This document shows, one piece after another, positions 22,331 through 34,296 of a DNA stretch of 64,000 bases (its first letter is position 1; every line of letters begins with the position of its first letter). The DNA lies in contig CM065697.1 in the NCBI GenBank assembly GCA_017654935.2, positions 52,142,512-52,206,511 of the forward strand, read 5' to 3'. The stretch comes from Phymorhynchus buccinoides. Taxonomy: Eukaryota; Mollusca; Gastropoda; Neogastropoda; Raphitomidae. A program made the translations under genes and the position numbers. The notes below the pieces were generated by a model. The model saw only the letters and a list, made by a program, of their open reading frames with translations, was not told the DNA's origin and made no database searches.

Positions 22331-22914
22331 TACAAAAAGTGAAGCATGTAAATACTTGGTGTTATTTGTACAATGAGGAAAGCAAATAACATCACATATC
22401 TGTCCTTCAAAATAAATAGGCCTACATGAAATAATAAAATAGAATGTTTTATGTGCCTTGTTACTTCCTGAACATCATTTATATTTACTTCACACATCTT
22501 GTGAAAATTAGCATGGGTAGGGAACTATCCATTAAAGGGATACAACTCCCCCACCCAAGTTGCCTATGCCAACTCCACCAGCCATACTAACCCTGTATGA
22601 ATTAAGATTACAGAGGAACAAATCCACTCACTTTCTCAAAAAGGAGGAGGCACGCTCGCCCATGTAATCATACATACAGAACATGGCAAACTATGGTAGA
22701 GAGAACTGTGTACAAACAAAACAATATTAATTCAAGAATGGCATAGCTTTCTAATCACGGATATGTTGCACACATACAACACACGAGTCCCCTTCCCTTT
22801 TCTAGTTCTATATATTCTCTTTTAGCCTTACTATTTCACTATTCAAATCCTTTCTCACATCTTAGTTTGAATTATTAAAGATGACTTTATTAATTCACAG
22901 AAACTTACACAAGT

Positions 22915-23933
22915 CTGCAGTGTGTGTGTGCGTGCGCGTGCGTGCGTGCGTGCGTGTGTTGTGTAAGCATGCAAGTACATAAGTGCCGTGGGCAAGGCAT
23001 CTCCACTACAAACAAATTCTAGCCTAGCCCGCCAGAATAACATCTGACCCCTCTCCTATCTGGTAGTCATAGTCGGAAACGACAGACTAGCATACAATAC
23101 AAACACAAGTGCATACATACAAGTAACTACTGATTTTTACCCGCATGTGGTCGGTATCTGTTGGAGACCCCTGTCCATCCTGCACAGCTTGTGATATGGA
23201 CTGCACCTGTAATATAATATATTCAAATATTAACTGTTAAAATACCTGTAGGTCACTAGAAGCAAAAACATAAGTAATAGTATTTTACAGTTTTGTGAAC
23301 ATAAGCTATAACAAATGCAACATAATCAAACTACACATAGCTCAACTGTGACTTGGACATTTAAAAACATTGAGAGCCAGAGATTCAGATAAGTTTTATA
23401 TACAAAGTTCTAAATAAAACATGGACTTTGGACACTGTTTTGCTAGTTTTATTTTACACTAACACTTGATTTTCGCTTTACAAAGAAAACTTGCAACATT
23501 TTCCAAGGAAAAACATATTTTGACCACAAAAAATACCCACACCAATTACACAAAGTGAGATGATCATTTTGAGGGGCCTAGTCCTCTTTGTCAATCCATG
23601 ATGATGCTCAGCTAAAAGAAATCCCACTGACAAGGATGAAAACTTTAGCAAACTATTTTTTTAATATGATGATTAAAATACAATCATAATTTTAAAGGCA
23701 TGCTTCAAGCAAACAAAACAGTGATCAATGAAGGGAAGTTTATAAGCCGCAAGGCTTAGACTTGAGCCAGTCTCACACTATACTATACTGTACTATGATG
23801 TTTTTGTGTATAAATTTGTATAAGAATGGAAACACAAAAGACGCATGTTTATCAATCAGAAAAAAAGAAGTAAAATGAATTGACTCTCGCTGCGTCACTG
23901 TGTGCATGCACGCACGCGCGCGTGCGCGCGCGT

Positions 23934-23975
<42 letters not shown>

Positions 23976-23980
23976 CTCTC
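22915..23980. repeat. Two GT/GC microsatellites
   Basis: Short GT/GC blocks at 22919-22960 and 23905-23975. The sequence between them holds only the 66-bp exon candidate. Confidence 0.8.
23141..23206 (-). CDS. Possible 66-bp exon
   Basis: Minus strand, acceptor TATTACAG before 23206 and donor GTAAAA after 23141. The open frame reads VQSISQAVQDGQGSPTDTDH followed by MR. A diverged relative lies at 24279-24322 (GQSMASIQDRQESPT), so the exon or a repeat containing it has been duplicated. Function unknown. Confidence 0.35.
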
Positions 23981-24424
23981 TGTCCATGTGCATGCATTAT
24001 ACTGTATATGAATCGGGATGCTTATTAACAGTGATGTCCCGAGATCCAGGTCATAGGCCACTGACCTATTAAAATTGAAAATGTTATTTATTGTGTTCTC
24101 CCCTGTCAGGACAAATGTCTAATTAATTTAATTTGCCAATACTGGCACGCTTTGTCTTATTGATTTCGGCAAGAGCTGGGACATTGTCCTGTTGATTTCT
24201 CTAATCTCAGGACAGTTTGTCCTGTCACTTTTCTATCCTCGGTACATCACTGGCTTATATACTGAATTGTATCTGTATGTAGGAGACTCCTGTCTGTCCT
24301 GTATGGATGCCATGGACTGCCCTTGTTTGATCAGAAGAAAACAAAAATTATAGGGGAGACCAAATTCATAGATAACCATTCCCCTGTGGGATATTGGGAG
24401 GTAGGTTGTCTTTGCACATATAGT

Positions 24425-24560
24425 GCCTTCTGGAAGTTCTGTGCCTCCTACTTCCTCTATTCTATCACTCCATTTGACTGCCTTTTCCCTTTGCTTACTG
24501 TCATCTACAATCTCTCGGCCTTACTGATCCATTCTCGTGTTTTTGTTCTAGACATTCTTA
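24425..24560 (+). repeat. Dispersed repeat, copy 2 of 3
   Basis: Same family as 21990-22130, starting CTTCTGGAAGTTCTGTGCC. The neighbouring stretch 24600-25930 has no gene that I recognise. Confidence 0.6.
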
Positions 24561-25939
24561 CAAAGTTTTTCTGCATTTGAAAACGGACATGCTGATCCTA
24601 ATTATTTATAAGGCGCATAACGGCAGCATGGCGCATCTGCATTTATGATAGAAGACTGTCTAAGTGGTTGAAGAAGAGCAAATAACCAAACATACTAGAT
24701 CTAACACCAATATGACTTAGAGTATAATGTTACCAAATGAAAAAAAAACCGTGCAGTAAGCTACTAAAGGTTAATTGGCTCTGGTTAAAATAAAGTACAT
24801 GTAACGTACAGTAGATTTCTCCCTCTTCTTCTTCTTCTTCTGTGGTGGTGAACAACCTCTTTATCTGGAAGTAACTGTACACACTTTAGGGGGTGACCAT
24901 AGAAAAAGAGGCGGAAGAGGGAAAGAGAGAAAAGGGTACACACATTACATTAGGCCTATCAGTTTTCCAAGAAAAGGCTATGCACGTCACCCTATTAATT
25001 ATTATTTACTTGGGTTCAGCTTCAATATATAAGGTAAAAACAGGAGTAGCAAACAAAATTTTAAAAACTAGTTCCGGGCTGGGGAGGGGAAAACTACAGG
25101 AAGCTGCCGTCAGCTACTAATTTTCACGTTCGCCCCCAGCAAGCTGGAAACTAGCCGACCCTAGACACCCCAGGCAGTGCCCAGGCCCCAATTGATTGAG
25201 ACACTGCTCAATCAATCAAACAATTGTACTTACACTTCGTTTTTCCACTGTAGGCTAAGTAATGTTGATCATCGACAGGTGCGTTGATCATTTTGATGTA
25301 GATCTAGGGAAACATCAATGTTTTGGCCATTGTGACTGACGAAAAGAATTATGTTGTTGCTGGTACTGCACACAAGCTGATCGGTGAACGTTTGGCACAT
25401 CTCTTTTCCGTAATTCTTGTCGGTTTCACGTCATTACTTTCCGCTAAACAGGCTAGAAGTTTGTCAAACAGCCCACCAGTCTACGTGTGTCAAAGATCTA
25501 GATCTACAGGAAGATTATCTTCAAGATAGAAGATTTAGCGATGATGTCTAGACTCTATAATCTTTCCTTTCTGTGGAATCACATCATCCAGATCTGTGCA
25601 TCCAAATAGCACACACTCATATTTTCATCCGTTTTGAGAGTAGAATCTATTGACACTAGGTAGGCCTAGTGTAGATACTTTGTGGCACTGTCAACACAGT
25701 CGTGCAAGCTCAAGGCCTATCACAGTATCAGTGTCTGGCACACAGCAGAATGTCGTCTGTTCGATTCACCTTTCCGGTGATCCGTATCATAGTTTCTAAG
25801 TATTGGAGACGTAGAATATCTTGGAATTATTGAAGAACAGGACTGAATTTATCTACGTTAATGCAAAGAAAGCCGTTCGCTTCGCAAATGAAGTTCTTTC
25901 ATAGAATTCTTAGTTGTGCATTGAAAGTACATGTCGTTC

Positions 25940-26070
25940 ACAATGGCTGCGCCCTGTAGCTAACATGGCGCCCGTCTGTTGTGGTAAAGGACTGTAAACA
26001 TGTCCGCACCCTGAGTAAACATGGCGGCGCCGTAGTAAGTTGCCATGTAAACAACAATGGCGCTAATTAG
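25940..26070. promoter_or_regulatory. Cluster of ATGGC motifs, possible YY1-type promoter
   Basis: Within 130 bp there are ACAATGGCTGC, ACATGGCGCC, ACATGGCGGC, GCCATGTAAAC and ACAATGGCGCT. The ACATGGCGGC copy is close to the animal YY1 consensus AAnATGGCGGC. The block is locally CpG-rich in AT-rich surroundings. No coding exon was recognised on either side, so promoter activity is inference. Confidence 0.25.
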
Positions 26071-26892
26071 CCTGTACAGGTGAGTTAAACCCGTTTCTGG
26101 CTGAATTATAAAAAGACGGTGCAGAATTTTCAAAAACCAATGTGAACGAAGGAATCTAGTTACAATTTAGGAGTCTTTCAACACGTTTTGGTCGCTTAGA
26201 TCTGTGGGTCTTTAAAAGAAGTCGTGACAGGTGTACAGAGGATTCATCTTCCTCGCTTTCAAGGTGAAATGTGCATCTTTCAGACAGATCACTGATCGGC
26301 GGTGCAGAGATTTACCGAGTTGAAAAGCGTTTACAGAATCAGTTGTCCGCTCACTAATTAAGCCCACCTCACGCTAATTAAGAGTGCCGGATACTAGATG
26401 AAGCCTTCTAGTGATGTTCTCAAAGGTTTAAAAACAGTTCTACCGTGCCAAATTTTTCCTAAATCCCCCGTATTAAACGTGCCGATTTCTGATTTTGCCT
26501 CTTTTTTGCGAAGTCCTGCGCATCGTTTTCGATTCACCGGAAGTGATAGCTTTGTTTCGGTTTATTTACATAGTTGTTGATTAGAGAGAACAAGAAGCTT
26601 CACTCAGCGCATCGATCGTTGAAAAGCTGTGCCCGAGGCGCGCTAACAAAGATAAACTGCAGTAAGATTAATCACCGGTGTGAAGCTTGATCAATTTTTA
26701 AAAAAAGATTTGGGTTAGATCTACTCCAGTCATAGAAATAGTTAAGTCAAAAATCGATGCGTATTCGCCGTTTTATTTCCACATAGGAAATGACGCCTGT
26801 GAAAGGTCAAGGTCAAGGCCGATGACAACGCATGCGCATTCTGTTTTCAAACTGAATGACGGACTCAAAGACAACAATGCGATTCTTGCTTG

Positions 26893-27150
26893 TGAAGTAT
26901 TTCCCACTTCAGCTACCTCCCCCCACCCCCCCTCAGCCCTACTTTACTCGACTACATCGGGGACTTACTCTTTAGACCTCCGTCGTCGTGGCCTGGTATG
27001 GAGCGTCCTCTCTCTCGCACCCCAGCCGATCGTCTCCCATGGCGTCAGCGTCTCCCCCAAGCCTCCTTCCCGCCTCTCATCCTTTCTCGCGTCATCCTAT
27101 CGACCTGCCCCCTATCTTACTAATTACATCTTACTTTGACCCTTACCACA
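26893..27150 (-). repeat. 3' LTR
   Basis: The same 258 bp as 37265-37522. The internal side carries the purine-rich primer AAACGGGGGAGAG, the flanking side CTTG. Confidence 0.93.
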
Positions 27151-27200
27151 CTCTCCCCCGTTTACTTTTTAAGCCCCCCTTCCTGTCCAAATAATGTATT

Positions 27201-27850
27201 AACCAAGTTTCAAGTTTCAAGTTTTTTATTTCAACTTCCAGCCCAGAGGGCTTCAAAGCCATACACACAAACACTCACAACAAATTTGTCCCCATAAACA
27301 TAAGGCAATTGATATGATATTAACATATACAAAAAAGAAATTACCAGTGCTAACAACAAATACATCACCACTAGAAAAGATGTAAAATAAAATTTAAAAA
27401 ACCTTGCCAGCTTTCTCAATACTCTTGGGTTTGCATTACTCAGTAACGATTTAAATTTGTGGACATTTGGGTGGTGATTATAATACTTTGAAAACAATTC
27501 TTTTCTTTTTTCTTTTACTGGTCCGTATGGGCATTGCAATACGTAATGGAATTCGTCGCCAATTTCGTCTCTATTACAAAATAAACAATTCCGCTCATTT
27601 CTAGCAACATTAAAAAAACCGCTGCTTTTGAACCGGTAGTTTATTGTTGGTTGTTCTAAACTTCAACATAGATTGTCTTAAATTTTTAGGAAGCAGTAAT
27701 AGGTAATTTTCCAATAAATGATTTTCTTTATATAAACTTACTGTTGCACCCTGCATTTTTACCACAAAAACATTACATTTCTGAACAGCACTCAATTTCT
27801 TTAACAACTGGCTAAACAATAATCAACATCCACTAAACTCGCAACTAAAA
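27201..27850 (-). pseudogene. 3' fragment of a LINE inserted in the LTR element
   Basis: On the minus strand the C-terminal part of an ORF2 protein is readable: LPKNLRQSMLKFRTTNNKLP, then after a frame change near 27610 a cysteine-histidine knuckle CLFCNRDEIGDEFHYVLQC, then PNVHKFKSLL and LARFFKFYF. The C-x2-C-x3-E-x2-DE-x-H-x4-C knuckle is typical of LINE C-termini. The 3' UTR contains AATAAA and ends in tandem ACTTGAA copies (27201-27222). It is 5'-truncated, as most LINE insertions are. Confidence 0.75.
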
Positions 27851-28317
27851 AACTCAAACAGGTTCCATCATATCAAAACGCCAACTCAGAATTTAAATAA
27901 AACTCGTAAAAATTCAAAGCACCATCCTTTTCCTTCAAATATTCTTTCAGCCACCAATTCCAAACCAAAAACTTCACACAAAAACTCAACACCAACTTTC
28001 CTCCCTTCTCACCCTATTCCTCCCCTTCCATATTGTTTGGTTCCCCTCCCTCTTTTCCTCTCCCCCCTCTTCCTCTCCCCCAGTTCCACACTCATTCTGG
28101 GTGCTCTTCTTTGAAATGTTGCAATCAAATGTAAATAACATCAAGTAATATAAAAAAAAATTAACAGTAAACAACTCAACATAAACTTCAAAGCATCATA
28201 CATGTATGTAACACAAAGTCTCCCCATTCTATAGCACCCTGCATCAGTCCCCTACATAACCCCATAATGTCCCTTCCGAATTATAACTACCCATACAAGT
28301 AAAATCCACCTGAGGAA

Positions 28318-28540
28318 ACCCTCTACAAAGGATTCCCTCAACCCCCCATCTACAGGTTGTGGACCCCTCATAACACCTCATAAATAACTTAAGTTTCCTA
28401 CTCAAAATAATTTACCCTACCCTTTCTTCTAGTACCCACACAGAAACTAACCCAAGGGAACCCTCTACAAAGGATTCCCTCCATCCCCATCTACAAGTTG
28501 TGGACCCCTCTACAAAGGAATCCACACTAAAACCCAATTA
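28318..28540. repeat. Direct repeat of about 140 bp
   Basis: CCCTCTACAAAGGATTCCCT, then CCCCATCTACA and GTTGTGGACCCCTC, occur at about 28320 and 28460. Related ACCCCTCTACCAAGGAGTCC occurs at 36024, so this motif is scattered within the LTR element. Confidence 0.7.
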
Positions 28541-28689
28541 TCCCTTTATGAAACTTACATTCAGTCAATATTACAAGTTAAAGTACAAAAGGAAAATCCT
28601 TGAACAAACTTTTTAATAAGAACATCAACAATCAAATTTAATAATTATAAACATCAACTTTTTAAAACTTCAAACCACACACTTTCCCT

Positions 28690-29027
28690 CACTTTATCCC
28701 CCCCACCCCCAACCCGATTTTTTCACCACCCCCTCCTCCCCACCACCACTCCCCCCACCACATCCCCTCTCTCCCACTTCATCGGAACCGCCGATCCCCC
28801 CAATCCACCCTTCCTCTTCCATCCTTTCAATCCTCCCCTCACTCCATCTGATCCTCCAATCCTCCACCCATCCTTCCTCCCCTCACTCCATCTAGTCCTC
28901 CACAATCCCCCATCCATCCAATCCTCCCTTCACTCCATCTAGTCCTCCAATCCATTCTTTTCCTCATCTCCTCTTCCATCCTCACTCAATCCAAACCTCC
29001 AATCCTCTGAGTCTCTTTTCCTCCTCT
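28690..29027 (-). repeat. Degenerate purine/pyrimidine minisatellite downstream of protease
   Basis: Repeats around TCACTCCATCTAGTCCTCCA follow each other with unequal spacing. They appear to have grown from the last codons of the protease frame, which end in the same GGAGTGAAG-type sequence. Confidence 0.7.
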
Positions 29028-29949
29028 TCACTCCATGCAAACCTCCAATCCATTCTTTTTCTCATCTCCTCTCCCATCCTCTGACAAATCTTGCAGGTGT
29101 TCCGGCATTTGTTCCCTTGAACTTGTTGCCGATCTTGCTTTCCACACACTATCCTTAGAAACTCCCCCTTCTCGCATTGCCGGCATTACTTCTCCCTCCT
29201 CTGCTGTCCCAATCACTTTTCCTGCTTCGATATTTATAGCAGAATCAGTGTAATTAATGCATTGAACTATTATGTGCTTTCCTGCTGCATGGAAAGAGCT
29301 TGGAATTAAACAAGATGTTGCTGATTTAATTGGATTAATGACAAAATCCTTTCTTAATTCTGATGATAAATCACATGGAATGCACATGACACTGTTTGGT
29401 AGAACTTTGGTTTTGTCTGTCACTGTCACCCTACAGACTGCTGATGTCCCATGACTTTCCCTTATTACTCGTGCAGGAATGCTTTGATTGCCAACAATCA
29501 TCTCACAGGAGCCAAACTCGACTCCCACATTGTATTTGAATAGAAAGTCACTTCCAAGTAGCATTTCTTCTTCGATATCAGCTGCTACTAAATCTAATGA
29601 AAAGTCCTGTTGATCAATTTTGATCTTAACATCATCAATGATTTTTCCCATCACTAGATCTTTTCCTATCCCTTTCAATTTAGTGGGCTTCGATTTGTGA
29701 TACCCAGATAGTTTCTTTGCTGTATCCATATTAACGACAGAAACTTCTGCAGCAGTCTATAACTGCCATGACATGGACATGTTCAAGTGTAACAGCTATT
29801 ATTAGTGATTTTGAGACTGCAGAGTTAAAGGAGGAGTATACCGTCTGACCAGAATCCTGGGATTTCTTAGGATTTGTGTTCTCACGTTTTTCAGGGCCAT
29901 CCTCATGTTCCGGAGATAACTCTTGCCCCGCATGAGAATTCCCTCTCAA
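29028..29949 (-). pseudogene. Retropepsin-like protease region of the LTR element
   Basis: Two overlapping frames (29731-29949, then 29028-29729) cover a retroviral-type aspartic protease. The active-site strand is present (MAVID followed by a helix ending EVSVV), but a 1-nt shift separates the aspartate from what follows. Later flap and C-terminal motifs are readable: DLVAADIEEEMLLGSDFL, matching the family's ILGxDfL block. After this a linker domain typical of Ty3-type pol runs about 140 residues and stops before any RT. The family role is to cleave the Gag polyprotein. Confidence 0.75.
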
Positions 29950-31657
29950 TAGTTTAAATTCCTTCTACTACCTCTAGAGAAACCGCCACTTCCATGGCGG
30001 CAGTCCTGGGCCAGGTGCCCTTTCCCCTTGCACCGGTAACACTTAGTTTCTCCCCGGCACTCTTTAGAGAAGGGGCCCATTTCACCACAGTTGAAACATT
30101 CAACATTTGATTGAGGACAGTCTCTCAGAAAATGATCCCCTCCACAACCAAAACAACGAAACTGCTGCTTAACAGAGGAATTCTTGACCTCCATATTCCG
30201 CATTCTTTCGGACAACTGTTTTACACTATCCCTCAATTCCTGAAGAATGGGGATTGTCCCTGGGGTTATGGCTGCATCACTTTCTTGGCCAGAGGCCGTC
30301 AGTGTTGCTGCCCTTACCCTCCTTGTGCCCATCCCCATAGCCTTCTGCCTCTCCAGGAAGATTTCCATGGCCTCTACCGCCTCCTCAAGAGTCTCTAGGT
30401 TATTGTGGATGCAATGAAAGCTAGCCTCCCGATAATTGTTGCCCATTAAGAAACGGTGTACCATTTCTCGTTCAGCAAAATCGTCCGGAAGGCCTTCGAA
30501 GGCTTCGATCGCTAGACCACGAACCCTACCGGCATACTCCCTCATGTTCTCTTTCACCCTGAGAGATATTGAGGAATTGACTCCGCAAAGTCTCTGCCGA
30601 CAACGACTTTCCGAAGCGGCGGCTCATAGTCTCAATCACACATGTGTAACTCCTTCGGGTCCTCTCAGGCAACTGATCATAGAAATGAAGAGCGTCGCCC
30701 TTAAGCGATACCCCCAATATCATCGCTGCCTCCTCGTTGCCCCATCCTCTTAGCGCCTTGTGCCTCTCAAACTGTCCCCGAAAGGCTCACGCCCCACTCT
30801 CGCCAATTCCTCTCGAAGTCCTCTCAACTCATCACTTCCCCTCAGTTCATCCCCTCCGTCCTGCCCTCTATTCCTCCCTCCTTCCATTACTCTCCTCAAC
30901 CCTTCTGTTTCGGACCTCCCCAATTCTTCATTCATCATCCTCTCTTCCCTCTTCCTTCTGCTCTCCCCTAAACCATTCTTTGCGCCTCTTTTCGCTCCCC
31001 CTCCGTGCTTTCGTTTTCTTCTCTCACCGATTCATTCCTTCCGGCCTGTTCAGAGTTCATTTCTTCCTCTTCCTCACTCCGCTCTTCCTCATCACTCAGC
31101 TCGTCCTCCCACTCTTCCTCACAGCATTCCCGCTCTTCCATTCCTCTCTGAATGCAGACATTCAATCCCCCAGCCTCCTTTCTCACCTCTCTCATTCCCT
31201 CTCCACTCATTCCTGAGCTTGCTTGATTCCTGAGATCCCTTTCACCCTCCTGCAATTTCTCAACATCCCTCCTCACTCCTCTCTTCAATCTCTCCACTTC
31301 TTCTCTCAGGTAAACTAGCTCTCTGTTCCCGTCTTCACCCAAGCTCTGACTCAGAGAACGTGAGAGGGGAGTGGACTCTACCTGCCTTGTCTTCCCCAAC
31401 CTTCCTTGGTTGTCCAAGAAAACTGGCAGGTCTTCCATCACCACACAGCGATCTTTCAGACCAAAAATCCATTGGCGTGCTAGCCTTTTGGTCTGAGCCC
31501 CGATCCCTTCGATATAATCGAAGTCCTCCCTTCCCAATTCAGGATTCTTCAGGTAAGCTGCCAAAATTTGGGCAGGCCTTACCGAAAGGTTGAGGGGACC
31601 GACAATATCCCCCACGGTTATCTGTCTCAAGGAGACTGCTCCTGTCTCCTGAGACAT
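29946..31657 (-). pseudogene. Gag of the LTR element, broken into several frames
   Basis: The start is ATG 31657 (MSQETGAVSLRQITVGDIVG). The first 229 codons end in a very acidic Glu-rich stretch (30968-31080). Frames then continue at 30750-30938, 30526-30723 and 29946-30557. The third holds a capsid-like block (SLKGDALHFYDQLPERTRRS). The last has three knuckles: CFGCGGDHFLRDC (one residue short of the consensus spacing), CFNCGEMGPFSKEC (Pro in place of His) and CYRCKGKGHLAQDC (canonical CX2CX4HX4C). Gag packages element RNA into particles. There are at least three frame breaks. Confidence 0.85.
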
Positions 31658-33121
31658 TTCAATAAGTGAAATCCCCCCTCTGCTTATTTATATTTCCCCC
31701 AAAACCTAAAAATAAAACCTAAAATTAAATATTAGTCTATTAGTATAACTGCGCTGCAAAAATAAAAAGAATAAAAGCCGAAGGTTAGTATCGGTCTGCG
31801 AACGGTCCAACCCATGCAAGTCATGCATCTTCGGAGTCAAGATCAGATCTGCAGAATCAAACTGCAGGTAAAAAGGGGCGAAGGCAGAGTTCCCACAATA
31901 AGTATTGATCTTATTATATAATTGGCTTCAGAGTATATATTTTTATGAATTCTAAATTGAATATATGGCAGGTTTTATGATTGTTGTTGTTGCCATGTTA
32001 TTGTTGTTCTTTCTTTGTTCTTTTATAAAAACAAGAGGCAAAGCCTGCAAGGCTCACGTCTGATTTTTATTACTATAGCAGGCATGGGAATTCCCATGAC
32101 AATTTCCATGCCTGTATAGAGAGAATACTGTTATGTAGACACTTGTGCATCTGAAAACAGAATTAATTTTTATTTTACTGTGTAAATTAAAATTATTTCT
32201 ATGCACCCCTACCCCTTTCTTTAAAATGTAATTATATGTATGTGCATGTAACATAGTGGAGCCCTATTTTTATTTTTGGCAAACAAGTAAAATTGAAAAG
32301 CATATTGACCAAGCTTTCAGAAAAAACATAGTGACCAATCCCCCCCCGCCGGGGTAAGGGGTGTCTACGGACACCTGTAGTAGGCCTAGTCTTTGCCTGT
32401 GGGTCTAAGCCTCTTACTCTTAGAAAATTAATAATTGAAGTTGCGTGATTCGTAAGGCCATACTCCTGATCTGTTACTGTTTTAAACTGATTGTTCATGC
32501 GATGAAAACTTGTTCCACATCATCTACATTTCTGTAAGATATTTTATATTAGTCCTAATATTTTATTTTCGTTTCGTTAATCCCCCCCCCCCCCCCCTCT
32601 GCCACAAAGCAAAGGTCAAGGTCACAGCCAGCAAGCTCATCCATGTTTATCTTCCCCTGTACAGTCTTTGCTCATGGTGATCAATCGTCTAGGCCTAACA
32701 AAGGATTCGTACGTCGAAGGCAGTGAAATCGACGAACCCTGGATTTTCCGTATATTTTTTTTCAAGACTGAAATGAATGTGGGCTAAATGTTAAGTACGT
32801 CGTCTTGATTATGAGGTAAGGCATGGACTCTAGGCCGAGGCCTTGTTGCCGGAAGTGCGGTAGGCTAAGTTATGCGCAGAGATGATGGGCAAATGAACAC
32901 GAACCGTTACTCAAAGGCGCAAATAAAAGCTAAACAACCGGGCCGTCAACGCACACACTAGGTACATCCATTTGTTACAGAAAATATAAGTTGACGACGT
33001 TAAAATGTACCTATTTGTACACACCTGAAGTCTTGTGTTTCTTTTTAAAGAGCGTTTTTGTATATCTAATGGAGAGTCTTCTTTCCAGTATGTATCTCCT
33101 ACTCGGTACAACACAACAGTT

Positions 33122-33535
33122 ACAGTAATCTCTGCAACAAATGATTTTCTTTGTTTTGTTCCTTACCGATGTATCTGACTGCTTTGATCGCCATGACTTG
33201 AAGGCTCACGTCAAAATCAAGTATCCTGCTAACTTTAACCCTCTAACATTTATGTTTTTTTGAGAAAATGACAACGTTAAAGTTTCAGTGGAGAGTGAGA
33301 GTCTTCTTTAGTTTGAAGAGTGTGACTGAGTCAAGGTTAAAGGTTGCACAACAGTAATCTCTGCAACAAATGATTATCTTTATTTTGTTCTTTATCAATG
33401 TATCTGACTGCTTTGATCGTCGTGACTTGAAGACTCACGTCAAAATCAAGTATCCTGCTAACTTTAACCCTCTAACGCCTTTTATGTTTAGAGAAAATGA
33501 CAACGTTAAGGTTTGAGTTAAGGTTAAAGCTCAGG
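33122..33535 (+). repeat. 229-bp direct tandem repeat
   Basis: AGTAATCTCTGCAACAAATG occurs at 33124 and 33353, and the following TGTATCTGACTGCTTTGATC and CTAACTTTAACCCTCTAAC recur at the same spacing. The copies are about 90% alike. Confidence 0.9.
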
Positions 33536-33546
33536 GCCACGGACGC

Positions 33547-33585
<39 letters not shown>

Positions 33586-34227
33586 ACAACCGAACATGTA
33601 CGATACTATAGACTCACTTTGTTTTAAAAAACGACGTGAGCCAAAAATGTTTTTTGTTTTTTTAATCTTCAAAATTCTCATATACATTAAGTAATACAAT
33701 ACTCATATTACCACTACAATAGCAATATTAAAGTCCAATTTAATATCTTAACACTCAAATAGCCAAGCAAAGCACAGTAACTGGTTCATTTATTACTATA
33801 CCTGTTCTAACATAGGAGTGAAAACATATGGGAACTCCGTTGACTTCAACTTTGATTGTACCCCTGCATGCATAATTCAACAGAAACAACAATCCAGACA
33901 ACACAACAAAGCGAGAATCTGTTTCCAAACACTACTATTTTTCCTATCTCATTTCAAATTTCCATTAATTTACATTAACAGTTCTCATATAAGGGAAGTA
34001 CTCACGGGCACAGAATTCCTACTGACTCTTCCGTGAATACCTCCTTATATTTTAATTCTGGCAATAACCTTCATCTACCAAATCCAAATGTCAAACCTCC
34101 CGGATTATCCCTCCATCGAGTAACAAGGCCTGCACCAAGCTAAGGACAATGAAGATTGAACTGTTAAACCTCCTTTAGCTGGCGAATAAGTATCTGACCA
34201 AACAAGCCCCGGCTGAGTGGCCACCAC

Positions 34228-34296
34228 ACAGACCCCTTCTGTGTGTACTCACAGACCCCTTCTGTGTGGACTCACAGACCCCGGCTGTGAGAGCGA
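34228..34296 (+). repeat. 23-bp tandem repeat, three copies
   Basis: CACAGACCCCTTCTGTGTG units start near 34228, 34251 and 34274; the third is diverged (CCCCGGCTGTGAG). Each unit has a small internal CACAGA/TCTGTG hairpin. Confidence 0.75.

Noticed and set aside
26895..27194. Plus-strand frames in the two 258-bp repeats as a duplicated gene
   Set aside because: The repeats have TG...CA ends, a CTTG target duplication, a primer site and a polypurine tract; they are LTRs of a minus-strand element.
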